Shown: positions 45,978 to 55,612 of the stretch, piece after piece
Position numbering within the stretch: the first letter of the stretch is position 1
Layout of the letters: the number at the start of each line of letters is the position of its first letter
NCBI RefSeq assembly: GCF_017114995.1
Contig: NZ_JABXKL010000088.1
Span: 1-64,000, forward strand
Length of the DNA: 64,000 nucleotides
DNA from: Nostoc sp. NMS9
GTDB lineage: Bacteria > Cyanobacteriota > Cyanobacteriia > Cyanobacteriales > Nostocaceae
Reading direction: 5' to 3'
The notes under the pieces: generated by a model
Told to the model about the DNA's origin: nothing
What the model saw: the letters and a program-made list of their open reading frames with translations, nothing else
Databases searched by the model: none
Program-made: the position numbers and the translations under genes

Positions 45978-46904
45978 ATGCAAACACCCGTAACTTTTAT
46001 TATTTTTAAACGTCCACAAACAACAGAGAAAGTTTTTGAAGTTATTCGCCAAGCCAAGCCAACAAAACTTTTTGTAATTGCAGATGGACCCCGCACTGAC
46101 CACGAAGGTGAGGCAGAAAAATGCGAATTGACTAGGGCAATTATTGAGAGAGTTGATTGGGATTGTGAAGTAATAAAGAATTATTCTGAAATCAACTTAG
46201 GTTGTGCAAAACGGGTATCAAGTGGTTTGGATTGGGTCTTTAATAATGTCGAGGAGACAATTATTTTAGAAGATGATTGTATACCTCACCCAACTTTTTT
46301 CAGGTTTAGTCAAGAACTGCTGGAAAAATATAGAAATGATACCAGAATCGCCACAATCTCTGCTCAAAATCTTCAACTTGGACAAAAACGTACAAATTAC
46401 AGTTACTATTTTTCTCGCTACAACCACTGCTGGGGTTGGGCAAGTTGGAGACGTGCTTGGCAACATTATGATTTGACTATTAAACTCTGGAAAGAGGTGC
46501 AAGCAGAAAACCTTTTACATGACATTCTTATAGACCAAAAAGCAGTAAATTCTTGGCAACGAATATTTCAATCTGTTTATGATAATCCTACAGGTATAAC
46601 CTGGGATTATCAATGGACATTTGCTTGTTGGATGCAGGGAAGCTTAAGTATTATTCCCAGCGTCAATTTAATCTCTAATGTTGGTGTTGGTGCAGACGCA
46701 ACTCATTTCACTTCAAATCAAGAATTTTCCTTCATCAATATGTCCGTGCAGGCAATGGAATTTCCATTAAAGCATCCACCATTTATTGTCAGGAATGTAG
46801 AAGCAGATAATTTTACACAGAAAACAGTCTATAAAGTAACTGCATTGGATATTTTTAAAGAGGAAGTGAAGAAAAAATTGAATTACTCAACGATAAAAAA
46901 ATAG
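45978..46904 (+). CDS. Glycosyltransferase-like protein (HlpA-like GT-A fold)
   Basis: 308 residues from the ATG at 45978; the longer frame starting at 45885 would overlap the flippase. It begins TPVTFIIFKRPQTTEKVFE, has FVIADGPR and the acidic donor motif ETIILEDDCIPHPTFF, and later HCWGWASWRRAWQHYD. These are GT-A features of proteins often annotated hemolytic protein HlpA-like or GNT-I-like. Role in the repeat-unit assembly is inferred from position. Confidence 0.82.
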   Translation: MQTPVTFIIFKRPQTTEKVFEVIRQAKPTKLFVIADGPRTDHEGEAEKCELTRAIIERVDWDCEVIKNYSEINLGCAKRVSSGLDWVFNNVEETIILEDDCIPHPTFFRFSQELLEKYRNDTRIATISAQNLQLGQKRTNYSYYFSRYNHCWGWASWRRAWQHYDLTIKLWKEVQAENLLHDILIDQKAVNSWQRIFQSVYDNPTGITWDYQWTFACWMQGSLSIIPSVNLISNVGVGADATHFTSNQEFSFINMSVQAMEFPLKHPPFIVRNVEADNFTQKTVYKVTALDIFKEEVKKKLNYSTIKK

Positions 46905-46921
46905 ATAAATAAATCTCCAAA

Positions 46922-48151
46922 ATGAAAGTTAAATTAACAGAGAAAATATTAACCATCTTGCTATTACTGATTGCTGTAGGTGCATTAACAATACACCCCG
47001 CACAAGAAGTTTCCATGTCTACACTTGGAGGGGATAAGCTAGATACTTTGTTCAATATAATTTCATATTTAATCCTATTTTATTTCCTAATTTTATACTG
47101 GAAAGGTTTTATTTATGTAATCACTAGAAGTCCATTACAGTTTTTTTTACTAGCAATAGTTATATTTTCTCTTTTATGGTCAGAAGACCTAAGTTCTAGT
47201 CTTACTTATCTAAGAGGTCTAATCCGAATATATTTTCTTGCCATCTATTTAGCAATGCGTTATCCGCTTAGAGAACAAATTAAGCTGATAGCTTGGGCAC
47301 TTGGCGTAGCTGCAGCATTATCTATGCTATTTTCTGCATTCGTACCAGGTTATATTCACGAATCACCGGAATTACTAGGTATGTGGAGTGGAATTTATGG
47401 TCATAAAAATGAATTAGGTTACATGATGGCTTGGAGTGCAGGAGTTTTTTTGCACCTTGCTCTTAGTGGCCATCGATATCGCTGGTTGATGTGGGCACTA
47501 TATGGGATCTCTACATGTCTAATTATCCTCTCACGTTCAACAACATCTTTAACGATTTTGTTGACAATGATATTACTTTTACCTTTCTACCGATCCCTGA
47601 AGAAAACTAATTATAAATTACAAGTTATTATGATTACTTCAACTTTGATGTTACTGATGATTTCTTCAATATTACTTCTCAATAATGCCGAAACTGTAGT
47701 TGGTACTTCTGGTAAAGACCTTACCTTCAATGGACGCTCTGACCTCTGGGAGCTAGTGATTTCCAAGATTTTGGAAAGACCTTGGTTAGGTTATGGATTT
47801 TCGGGATTTTGGACTAGTAATGCTGCATCTAAATTAAGAGCTACTTATGATTGGGCAAGTAATGCCCATAATGGTTTTTTAGAATTATTGTTAGAATTAG
47901 GATTCTTAGGTTTTTTGACTTTTGCAGCAGGGTTTATCAGGTTTTTTGTAATGGCATTGACTCGAATTATTTCTGTCGCTAAAAAACCGGAAGATTATTG
48001 GCCAATGCAGATGCTACTTATCATAGTCATAGTTAATTTTTCAGAAGCCAGATTATTAACTCCTAGCTGGAATTGGTTAATGTATATCACCATGTCATTA
48101 TCTTTGACTGTTGAATATCAACGAAATCGTAAAAATATTTTAGTCAATTAG
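46922..48151 (+). CDS. Wzy/O-antigen ligase-family polymerase
   Basis: 409-residue membrane protein with about 10-11 helices and a large periplasmic loop (GTSGKDLTFNGRSDLWELVI), the signature region of the Wzy_C/WaaL family (NGRxxLW). It lies 17 bases after the previous gene. It polymerises repeat units or ligates the polymer; the Wzx/Wzc context favours polymerase. Confidence 0.9.
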   Translation: MKVKLTEKILTILLLLIAVGALTIHPAQEVSMSTLGGDKLDTLFNIISYLILFYFLILYWKGFIYVITRSPLQFFLLAIVIFSLLWSEDLSSSLTYLRGLIRIYFLAIYLAMRYPLREQIKLIAWALGVAAALSMLFSAFVPGYIHESPELLGMWSGIYGHKNELGYMMAWSAGVFLHLALSGHRYRWLMWALYGISTCLIILSRSTTSLTILLTMILLLPFYRSLKKTNYKLQVIMITSTLMLLMISSILLLNNAETVVGTSGKDLTFNGRSDLWELVISKILERPWLGYGFSGFWTSNAASKLRATYDWASNAHNGFLELLLELGFLGFLTFAAGFIRFFVMALTRIISVAKKPEDYWPMQMLLIIVIVNFSEARLLTPSWNWLMYITMSLSLTVEYQRNRKNILVN

Positions 48152-48199
48152 TTTTATGGCAGTCAAGAAATAGTTTTAATGATTATTAAGTGAATAAAA

Positions 48200-49471
48200 A
48201 TGAAAATTTTACATATTAGTACCCATGATATTAGTGGTGGTGCAGCGAGGGCTGCATATCGTTTACACACAGGTTTACAGGATATAGGACTACAGTCACA
48301 AATGTTAGTTCATGAAAAATCTAGTAATGATAAAACAGTAGTTGCACCTAAAATTAGACTGTTTCAAGGCATCGCTAAGGCAAAGTTGACAGTTGAAAGT
48401 TTGCCATTAAAGCTTTATCGTCAAAAGAAAAATACTCCATTTTTTACTCAATGGTTGCCAGATAGAGTCATTCCTAAAGTTGCTCAGATTAATCCAGATA
48501 TAATCAATCTGCATTGGATTAGCGGAGGTTTTATGCAAATAGAAACCTTTGCTAAACTGAAGCATCCTTTAGTTTGGACTCTCCATGATATGTGGGGGTT
48601 TACTGGAGGGTGTCACGTTACTGGAGAATGTGATCGCTACAAAGTATTCTGTGGGGCTTGTCCTCAACTCAACAGTGGTAATGAATGGGATTTATCCCGT
48701 TGGGTATGGCAGCGCAAAGTAAAAGCTTGGAAAAATTTAAATTTAACTCTGGTTTCACCAAGTTCTTGGTTAGCAGAGTGTGCTCGTTCCAGTTCTTTAT
48801 TCCAGAATTTGCGAATTGAGGTAATTCCCCACGGACTAGATACTCGAAAATATCGACCGATTAATCAACATTTTGCACGAGAAGCACTCAATCTACCTCA
48901 AGATAAAAAGCTGATACTCTTTGGAGCGATAGAAGCAACAAGCGATAGAAATAAAGGATTTCATTTGTTGCAACCAGCTTTACAAGAATTAAGTAAATCT
49001 GGCTGGAAGGATGACTTGGAAGTTGTGATTTTTGGAGCATCTCAACCCGAAAATCCACCTGATTTAGGCTTCAAAAGCCACTATTTGGGACACTTACATG
49101 ATGCTATATCTTTAGCAACTGTTTACTCAGCAGCCGATGTAATGCTTGTACCGTCTCTTCAAGAATCTTTTGGACAGACAGCTTCGGAATCATTCGCTTG
49201 TGGTACTCCAGTTGTGGCGTTTAATTCTACTGGCTTAAAAGATATTGTTGATCATCAACAGAACGGCTATTTGGCTAAACCTTATGAAGTTGAAGATTTT
49301 GGCAAAGGAATTACCTGGGTTCTTGAAAATGAACAGAGGTTGCAAAAACTGTCATTTTATGCTCGCGATAAAGCCGAGCAAGAATTCACTCTGGAACTTC
49401 AAGCACGTCGTTATTCAGCCTTGTTTCAGGAAATATTGATGATAGCAAAGAAATCTTCATTGAGTAATTAA
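48200..49471 (+). CDS. Family 4 glycosyltransferase
   Basis: 423 residues of the GT-B fold. The start KILHISTHDISGGAARAAYRL and the middle TLHDMWGFTGGCHVTGEC are typical of the WcaC-like GT4 subgroup, with cysteines at CHVTGECDRYKVFCGACP in the acceptor lobe. The donor-site motif is VPSLQESFGQTASESFACGTPVVAF, with the EX7E pair. Confidence 0.92.
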   Translation: MKILHISTHDISGGAARAAYRLHTGLQDIGLQSQMLVHEKSSNDKTVVAPKIRLFQGIAKAKLTVESLPLKLYRQKKNTPFFTQWLPDRVIPKVAQINPDIINLHWISGGFMQIETFAKLKHPLVWTLHDMWGFTGGCHVTGECDRYKVFCGACPQLNSGNEWDLSRWVWQRKVKAWKNLNLTLVSPSSWLAECARSSSLFQNLRIEVIPHGLDTRKYRPINQHFAREALNLPQDKKLILFGAIEATSDRNKGFHLLQPALQELSKSGWKDDLEVVIFGASQPENPPDLGFKSHYLGHLHDAISLATVYSAADVMLVPSLQESFGQTASESFACGTPVVAFNSTGLKDIVDHQQNGYLAKPYEVEDFGKGITWVLENEQRLQKLSFYARDKAEQEFTLELQARRYSALFQEILMIAKKSSLSN

Positions 49472-49495
49472 CTTAGTAAATCAATACTTCATAAT

Positions 49496-50512
49496 ATGTC
49501 AATACCTATAGCTTTTATAATTTGTACAGAACCTGGTCGTTTAGAAGGTCAATCTTTGATGCTTGCAGAAAGTATTCGTAAGTTCTGCGGCGAATTGAAA
49601 AATACACCTATATATAGTTTTCATCCTAGAGTAGGTGAACCGATATTAAAGCAAACCCAACAAGCTTTTGAAGCATTGCAGGTGAGTCATCAACAAATTC
49701 CAATAAATCGAGAATTTCATGAATATTATTTAGCCAATAAACCTTTAGTTTGTGCCTATGCAGAACAAAATGTCGATGCAGAAATATTGGTTTTTTTGGA
49801 CAGTGACAAATGCTTTTTTTCTGAACCAAAAGAATTTTTATTGCCAGTAGATTGTAACGTACGGATGCGTCCTGAGTATGGTCAAGGAATTGGTTCTACA
49901 GGTCTGCAAGATTCTCAAGAATGGTATTGGCAAAAACTATATGAAGTACTGGGAGTAAAGCGTGAGGTATTTGTTGACACACCAATTGGTAATAAAAGAA
50001 TCAGGGCTTATTGGAATTCTGGTTTGGTTGCTGTAAGAAGGAGTGCAGGTATATTTACAACTTGGAAAGAGAACTTTGAAAAAGTAATGCGCTTGGATAT
50101 TACTCCTCCCCAGGGTATTTATTTTGTTGAGCAGTCTGTTCTGTCTGTAACTTTATGTGCATTGGAAGAAAATGTTGAACATCTTCCCCCTAATTATAGT
50201 TATCCATTACCTTTACATAACCGTTTATCAAAAGGACTACAAATTAAACATTGGGATGATATTATATCCATTCATTATTTCAACTTATTTTTTTATAACG
50301 ATTGGCATGAACAAATAAAAAGATTGAAAAAGTTTAATATCAATTCAGACAAATATCAATGGTTATGTGAAGAAGTTGTCAGATTTAATATGCCTCGTGT
50401 ATCAGTTTGGCATAGATATCTATTGGGAATCAGAAGAATGGAACAAAAACTGAAAAGCTTTAAGTTAAATATTAATTTCAGTGGGTGGATAGAAAGCAGG
50501 GTTAAGTTTTAA
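49496..50512 (+). CDS. GT-A-like glycosyltransferase, family uncertain
   Basis: 338 residues. It starts IPIAFIICTEPGRLEGQSLML and contains AEILVFLDSDKCFFSEPKEF, a DxD-type donor site, then RAYWNSGLVAVRRSAGIF, resembling nucleotide-diphospho-sugar transferases. No signal peptide or helices. It lies between two glycosyltransferases in the cluster. The exact family is not recognised. Confidence 0.7.
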   Translation: MSIPIAFIICTEPGRLEGQSLMLAESIRKFCGELKNTPIYSFHPRVGEPILKQTQQAFEALQVSHQQIPINREFHEYYLANKPLVCAYAEQNVDAEILVFLDSDKCFFSEPKEFLLPVDCNVRMRPEYGQGIGSTGLQDSQEWYWQKLYEVLGVKREVFVDTPIGNKRIRAYWNSGLVAVRRSAGIFTTWKENFEKVMRLDITPPQGIYFVEQSVLSVTLCALEENVEHLPPNYSYPLPLHNRLSKGLQIKHWDDIISIHYFNLFFYNDWHEQIKRLKKFNINSDKYQWLCEEVVRFNMPRVSVWHRYLLGIRRMEQKLKSFKLNINFSGWIESRVKF

Positions 50513-50642
50513 ACTGATATAGCAATACATGAAAGTTAGAAGCTTGAGAATTGAGATATGAATGTAATCCGTCAAAATAACGTGTGAGTTTATTACTTGG
50601 ATTAATTATTTTTGTACATTTTAATTATATGAGGTAAATGAG

Positions 50643-51536
50643 ATGGAAAAAGCGAATCTAGCTGTAATTATAACATGTTATAACAGACGGAATACAACTC
50701 TTGCCTGTCTAAATGCTTTATATCAGCAAAAAAATTATTGTGATGTTTATTTAACTGATGATGGGAGTTCTGATGGGACTACAGAGGCTATTAAAGCAAA
50801 ATATCCAGAAGTACAAATTCTTCAGGGTAATGGCAATTTGTTTTGGGTGGGAGGAATGCATCTCGCTTTTAGTGAGGCAATAAAATATAAATATGATTAT
50901 TATCTGTGGTTGAATGATGACACATTTCTGGAAGCCAATGCTGTGAGTAAACTATTACAGGTTCATCAAAATTTGACGGAACTTGGTTATCCAGACTCAA
51001 TTGTAGTTGGTTCAACTAAAGACTCAACTACTGGAAAAGCAACCTATGGAGGAGCAGTAAAGTCTAAAAAGTGGTATTCTAATAAGTTTGAATTTTTAGA
51101 ACCAAGTTCTGTTATCCAAAAATGCGATGCTATGTATGGTAACTGCGTGCTAATTCCTAAAAGTGTTGTTGCCAAAGTTGGCAATATTGATACAGCTTTT
51201 GTCCATAGTTTAGGAGATTTAGATTATGCCCTGAGAGCGTGTAAATTGGGTTGTAAAATATGGGTAGCTCCTGGATATATTGGTACTTGTACTAAAAATT
51301 CTATCTGCAATAGCTGGGCAGATACCAATTTAAATCTATTAGAACGCTTGAAAAAAGTACTACAAATTAAAGGATTTCCATTGAAATCATGGACTATATT
51401 TTGTAGCAGACACTCTGGGCCATTCTGGATATTTTACTGGTTACTACCCTATATCAGAGCAGTTATTGGTTACAAACATTTGGCAAGCTCTCCCACATTT
51501 TCTGAGGATATTAATCAAACTATCTCAGAAGTTTAA
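50643..51536 (+). CDS. Family 2 glycosyltransferase (rhamnosyltransferase-like)
   Basis: 297 residues. The N-terminus LAVIITCYNRRNTTLACLNAL, the VYLTDDGSSDGT strand, GNGNLFWVGGM and the donor site YLWLNDDTFLEANA place it in the GT2 subgroup often annotated rhamnosyltransferase. It keeps GDLDYALRACKLG in the C-terminal half. The ribosome-binding site is GAGG, ten bases before the ATG. Confidence 0.9.
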   Translation: MEKANLAVIITCYNRRNTTLACLNALYQQKNYCDVYLTDDGSSDGTTEAIKAKYPEVQILQGNGNLFWVGGMHLAFSEAIKYKYDYYLWLNDDTFLEANAVSKLLQVHQNLTELGYPDSIVVGSTKDSTTGKATYGGAVKSKKWYSNKFEFLEPSSVIQKCDAMYGNCVLIPKSVVAKVGNIDTAFVHSLGDLDYALRACKLGCKIWVAPGYIGTCTKNSICNSWADTNLNLLERLKKVLQIKGFPLKSWTIFCSRHSGPFWIFYWLLPYIRAVIGYKHLASSPTFSEDINQTISEV

Positions 51537-51643
51537 TACTTGCACGAGAGTCATTAGTGGATGATATTTGGAGAAGTTATAAATATGTTAATAATTTGAC
51601 AAATGTAGTTTCAGATTATAAAATAATAATCAGCAATCATTTT

Positions 51644-52795
51644 ATGGGTAAACGCTTACTGATTGTCTCAACTCTCGATTCTAGTCAGCCATTTGGTGCA
51701 TTTACTAGACCTTTTTATCTAGGACAATATCTTACTAAACATTTTGATGTTTTTCAGCTAGGTTTAGATTGTTCATCTGTTAATTATGCACCTTCTCTTT
51801 CTATTGGATCAAGAAGCCTGAAGTCATATATTCAATCCATAGAAAAGTGTATCGACGAGTTTTGTCCAGACATTGTGTATGCTCAAGAAACACTACCTGG
51901 ATTGGCTGCTTTAGTTTCACTAAAGCTTAGAAAACACAGTAGTTCCTCTCTTGTCTTAGATTTTCATACATTTTCGCCTTATGAATACTGGATGCGCTTG
52001 TTTTCAGTTGCCAATCCTTTCAAAGAGTTTGCACAATGTATTAAGACATATATTGCTCAGGGAATTTTAATATTCTCTGGTAGTCCAATTATTGCAGCAG
52101 GTGAATCAATTCCTAAACTAATTTCCCAATGGTATGGAAAAACTCCACAGCAAATTTATTCTATCGGGAATGGAGTGACTGAAGACTTACTTGATACTGA
52201 AATTTTTCCAGATAAAGACCCCTATCAGGCATTTAGACCAGCTAAAATAGTGGTTATTATTGCTCCCAAAACATTTCAATTTCCAACTAATGATATATCT
52301 GTATCAATGGCTATTGAGGTTGCTAAATCTCTTGAAAGTCATCAAGAAAAAGTACATTTTGTTGTCATTGGTAGAGATAGTAGTGATATTTCAGAACGAA
52401 TACCCTCTAACATTTCTTTTTTAGGTTTTCTACCTCAAAGGGAAGATTTTGTCACCCATCTAAAATATGCAGATATTGCTTTGTTGCCATTTTCAAAACA
52501 AGCAGTAGCAGGTGGCGCTCGCAATAAAGCACTAGATTATTTCGCTAGTAGAAAATTAGTTGTATCAACACCAGAAGGCTTGCGAGGTTTAGAAGAATTT
52601 CGCCACTTAGAACATCTGTTAGTAACAGGATACTCTAGCGAAGAAGTTGCTAACACAATACTTGATGCTGCTTCAAATCTTGATAAATATCAATCACTTG
52701 TAGAAACAGCATATACTTTAATTACAGAAAAGTATTCCTGGAATGCAAGAGCACAGAATATTGCGGAAATCCTCATGAAAACAAGTTTTTTTTAG
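51644..52795 (+). CDS. Family 4 glycosyltransferase
   Basis: About 383 residues from the ATG at 51644 (GKRLLIVSTLDSSQPFGA); an in-frame GTG at 51557 would add 29 atypical residues. GT-B fold with a C-lobe reading FLGFLPQREDFVTHLKYADIALLPFSKQA and a NKALDYFASRKLVVSTPEGLRG donor region. The conserved acidic pair is less clear than in the gene at 48200. Confidence 0.82.
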   Translation: MGKRLLIVSTLDSSQPFGAFTRPFYLGQYLTKHFDVFQLGLDCSSVNYAPSLSIGSRSLKSYIQSIEKCIDEFCPDIVYAQETLPGLAALVSLKLRKHSSSSLVLDFHTFSPYEYWMRLFSVANPFKEFAQCIKTYIAQGILIFSGSPIIAAGESIPKLISQWYGKTPQQIYSIGNGVTEDLLDTEIFPDKDPYQAFRPAKIVVIIAPKTFQFPTNDISVSMAIEVAKSLESHQEKVHFVVIGRDSSDISERIPSNISFLGFLPQREDFVTHLKYADIALLPFSKQAVAGGARNKALDYFASRKLVVSTPEGLRGLEEFRHLEHLLVTGYSSEEVANTILDAASNLDKYQSLVETAYTLITEKYSWNARAQNIAEILMKTSFF

Positions 52796-52940
52796 TTAGA
52801 TTTAGATAATAATTTTTAACTAAAAAACTTACCTATTTCAATATTTAAGTACTTTAGTATTGAAATATTGCTAATTAATTTTACAATACTCACCTTGACA
52901 TTGAGATAATATCTCATATTTATCAAAAGAAAAACAAAAT

Positions 52941-53765
52941 ATGAAAAAGCGATTTTCTTATAAAGTTATTGGTGCTCAAGTGGATGCACTCTCTATCCTT
53001 GACTTAAATTTATTGATTGAAGAATCTATTGATCGGGATGAAAAATGGATTATTGCTAATCATAACTTACATAGTCTTTATCTCTTCCATAACGATCTAA
53101 AAATGCAAGCTTTTTATTCCAAGGCAGAATATACCCATATTGATAGTATGCCTTTAGTATTTATTGGAAAGCTGTTGGGTTTTCCAATTAAACGTGAACA
53201 AAGAGTAACCTATGCTGACTGGGTATGGCCTCTGATGGCAGAAGCTGCTACTAAAGGCTGGCGTGTATTCTATTTAGGTTCAAAGCCAGGAGTTGCTGAA
53301 AAAGCAGCAAATATTTTATGCCAGAAATTTCCTGGTTTACAGATTGCTTGTGCTCATGGCTATATTGATATAGATAAAGATAGTCAAGAAAATCTTGCCA
53401 CTGTAGCTGAAATTAATGCTTACAAACCCCATATATTAATGGTGGGAATGGGTATGCCACGCCAAGAGTATTGGATTTACGAAAATCTTGAACATCTTCA
53501 TACCAACACCATTTTGACTAGTGGAGCCTGTATGGACTATATAGCAGGAACAATACCTACTCCTCCTCGCTGGATGGGAAAGGTGGGGTTAGAATGGTTG
53601 TATCGCTTGTTATCTGAACCGAAAAGGCTTTGGAGACGTTACTTACTTGAGCCTTGGTTTGTTGGCACATTATTTTTACGAGAAATTTGGAGTATCTCAA
53701 GTAAACGAAAAAAAAATAACCTGCTGGTATTTCTAAGTACGAAATTTCACAAGTTCGTAGCTTGA
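52941..53765 (+). CDS. WecG/TagA/CpsF family glycosyltransferase
   Basis: 274 residues of family GT26. Motifs in order: NLHSLYLFHNDLKMQAFY, HIDSMPLVFIGKLLG, RVTYADWVWPLM, GWRVFYLGSKPGVAEKAA, PHILMVGMGMPRQEYW and GLEWLYRLLSEPKRLWRRY. The family transfers ManNAc-type sugars to an undecaprenyl-linked acceptor, so it could act early in repeat-unit synthesis. It is last in the plus-strand cluster and its 3' end lies inside an inverted repeat. Confidence 0.92.
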   Translation: MKKRFSYKVIGAQVDALSILDLNLLIEESIDRDEKWIIANHNLHSLYLFHNDLKMQAFYSKAEYTHIDSMPLVFIGKLLGFPIKREQRVTYADWVWPLMAEAATKGWRVFYLGSKPGVAEKAANILCQKFPGLQIACAHGYIDIDKDSQENLATVAEINAYKPHILMVGMGMPRQEYWIYENLEHLHTNTILTSGACMDYIAGTIPTPPRWMGKVGLEWLYRLLSEPKRLWRRYLLEPWFVGTLFLREIWSISSKRKKNNLLVFLSTKFHKFVA

Positions 53766-53793
53766 TCGAGTGTCTCAAAGTCTTACCAGCAGG
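53718..53793. repeat. Nested inverted repeat at the cluster's end
   Basis: ACCTGCTGGTA (53718-53728) and its exact complement (53783-53793) enclose an inner pair TACGAA/TTCGTA (53737-53742, 53753-53758). The left arm and inner stem lie within the last codons of the WecG/TagA gene. No T-tract follows; it may be an mRNA 3' structure or the trace of an inserted element. Confidence 0.6.
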
Positions 53794-54048
53794 TCGCTCA
53801 ATTCGTCACGAATTTATGAAATGTTGTACTAAGGTTTAATGATTAATTAGTCAGTAAGTCTTATTCAACTTTCATAATCGTGAATAACGAAAAATATCTC
53901 TATCTATTTTGCTTAGAATAATACTTAAAAGTACTATAGCAATTCCCGACATAATGAGGTACATTTTCAAAGCTACTAAGCTTGGTAAACAAGAATTGGG
54001 TGTACCTCAGTTGCTGAGGAAATGCTATATTTACGCCTGGGTGGAGTA
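53766..54048. other. Intergenic region between convergent genes
   Basis: 283 bases between the WecG/TagA gene and the GH10 gene. Apart from the right arm of the inverted repeat at 53783-53793, I see nothing identifiable. Confidence 0.4.
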
Positions 54049-55206
54049 TTAAGTTGATTCCTGAAAAGCCTGGGCTATAGAATTGCGGGCTGGTTTAGAT
54101 TGCAGGTTCTCATCGAAGGGAAGCGGACGCAGAAATTTCCAGAGACTTGGATTGTTTCTAAAGGTTTTTCTTGGCATCCATTCGGGATGACGTATCCAGG
54201 TATGACGGTCGGTAAGTCCCCATGTAATCACAGTATCGACTTTAGCTGCAAAGCACAGGTCAAGATATTGCTTGTAACTATCGGCTACCATTTGGTCTAG
54301 GCTTTTGATACTATTGGGTAGCGGAGTATCAATGATAATATCTAATTCCGTAATTATTGGTTTCACTTCAAGATCGTTAAGCCGTTTTAAGACCGAATTA
54401 AATCCTTTCTCGTCAAAAGGATATGCAGTAGAAAACCATAGATGTGATTGGATACCTGCCCCGTCAATTTTAACACCACTATTCTTCAGATATTCGACCA
54501 TTCTTAAGAAACGTTCTGATTTCCATGTGGTGCCTTCAATGCCAAAATCGTTTAAGTAAAATTTCTTGCTGCTATCAACTGAAGCGGCAATTAAAAACAA
54601 GTCTCGAATCAATTCTGGTTTTACCCCTTTACGCAAACCGTAGGTAGGGTTATCAGTTTCATTTTCACTATCAGCGATAATTTCATTGGCAATATCCCAA
54701 GACTTTAAAACGGGACTATTGCGATAATGCCCCATGACTCCGTTAACATGGCGTTCGATCATCTTAAGTGTAGGAGGATAAGGAACCCAATCTGGTTTTC
54801 CCATGTGCCAGAAAAGGGTATGCCCATGCATTTCTATATTATGCTTTCGGCAGAAATCAGCGATCGCATCTGCTGACTCAAAGGTAAATAATCCTTGCTG
54901 TGGTTCAGTAGCGTCCCATTTTAATTCACCATTCGGTGTCACAATGGAACATTCACGAGCCATCAGGTTAGCGTAATCTTTGTCTGTTTGCAAAAATTCA
55001 CTAGAAATTGCTGCGCCATAACGCTTTCCTTTGGCGGCAGCTAATTGTCGAAGGGGAGAATTTAAATTTTTACTTGTATAATTTGCTGCAATTGCATTCA
55101 CGCCTTGGTCTTCTTTTTGGTCATCCTTTTGTAAAAACCCCATAGTTAATAAGGCAGAAAGGGTTGTGTATCCAGCTTTCCTTAAAAAATTTCTCCGATA
55201 AGGCAT
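54049..55206 (-). CDS. GH10 glycosidase (endo-1,4-beta-xylanase family)
   Basis: 385 residues from the ATG at 55206. The N-terminus PYRRNFLRKAGYTTLSALL is a twin-arginine-like signal. The catalytic TIM barrel shows ENELKWD-type entry (GELKWDATEPQQGLFTF), HGHTLFWH, the acid/base Glu175 in SWDIANE, IQSH and the nucleophile Glu287 in IITELDI. It should be exported folded. Position behind an exopolysaccharide cluster, in opposite orientation, suggests trimming or remodelling of polymer rather than plant-xylan digestion (inference). Confidence 0.9.
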   Translation of the reverse strand: MPYRRNFLRKAGYTTLSALLTMGFLQKDDQKEDQGVNAIAANYTSKNLNSPLRQLAAAKGKRYGAAISSEFLQTDKDYANLMARECSIVTPNGELKWDATEPQQGLFTFESADAIADFCRKHNIEMHGHTLFWHMGKPDWVPYPPTLKMIERHVNGVMGHYRNSPVLKSWDIANEIIADSENETDNPTYGLRKGVKPELIRDLFLIAASVDSSKKFYLNDFGIEGTTWKSERFLRMVEYLKNSGVKIDGAGIQSHLWFSTAYPFDEKGFNSVLKRLNDLEVKPIITELDIIIDTPLPNSIKSLDQMVADSYKQYLDLCFAAKVDTVITWGLTDRHTWIRHPEWMPRKTFRNNPSLWKFLRPLPFDENLQSKPARNSIAQAFQEST

Positions 55207-55224
55207 AAATTGTATTTGATACAA

Positions 55225-55612
55225 AACATATAAGATTATTATATTACATAATAAGTTTTGATACTTGTGGAGGTGTAGTAATGATTCCCACAGTCATTGC
55301 ACCCAAAAAGACAAAGTTACCGTTTGTCTCACCCTTTCGTAACACCCTGTATTAAATAATACCTTAATTTCTAATACATAATTACAAGTATTTATTAATC
55401 TTCACCGAGATATACAGGGTTTTTTCCAAAATCAAGTCATAGTCTCATACTTAAGGGGCAAAGATGAAAATTGATAAGTATTACATCTAGGGCAAAACTA
55501 GATTAAACTATAACGCATGTTCGATTTACATCAATTAACTGTGCTTTTACATACCAGCAGAAAACATGCTATAGTAAAATATAACAATTGTTCGATATAA
55601 ATATTCTAAGTC
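55225..55612. promoter_or_regulatory. Divergent region, GH10 gene and TetR gene
   Basis: 388 bases. The octamer TGTTCGAT occurs at 55518-55525 and 55589-55596, the second just upstream of the TetR start, and a TATAGT -10-like box lies between them. The octamers could be operator half-sites for the TetR protein (inference). Confidence 0.4.
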
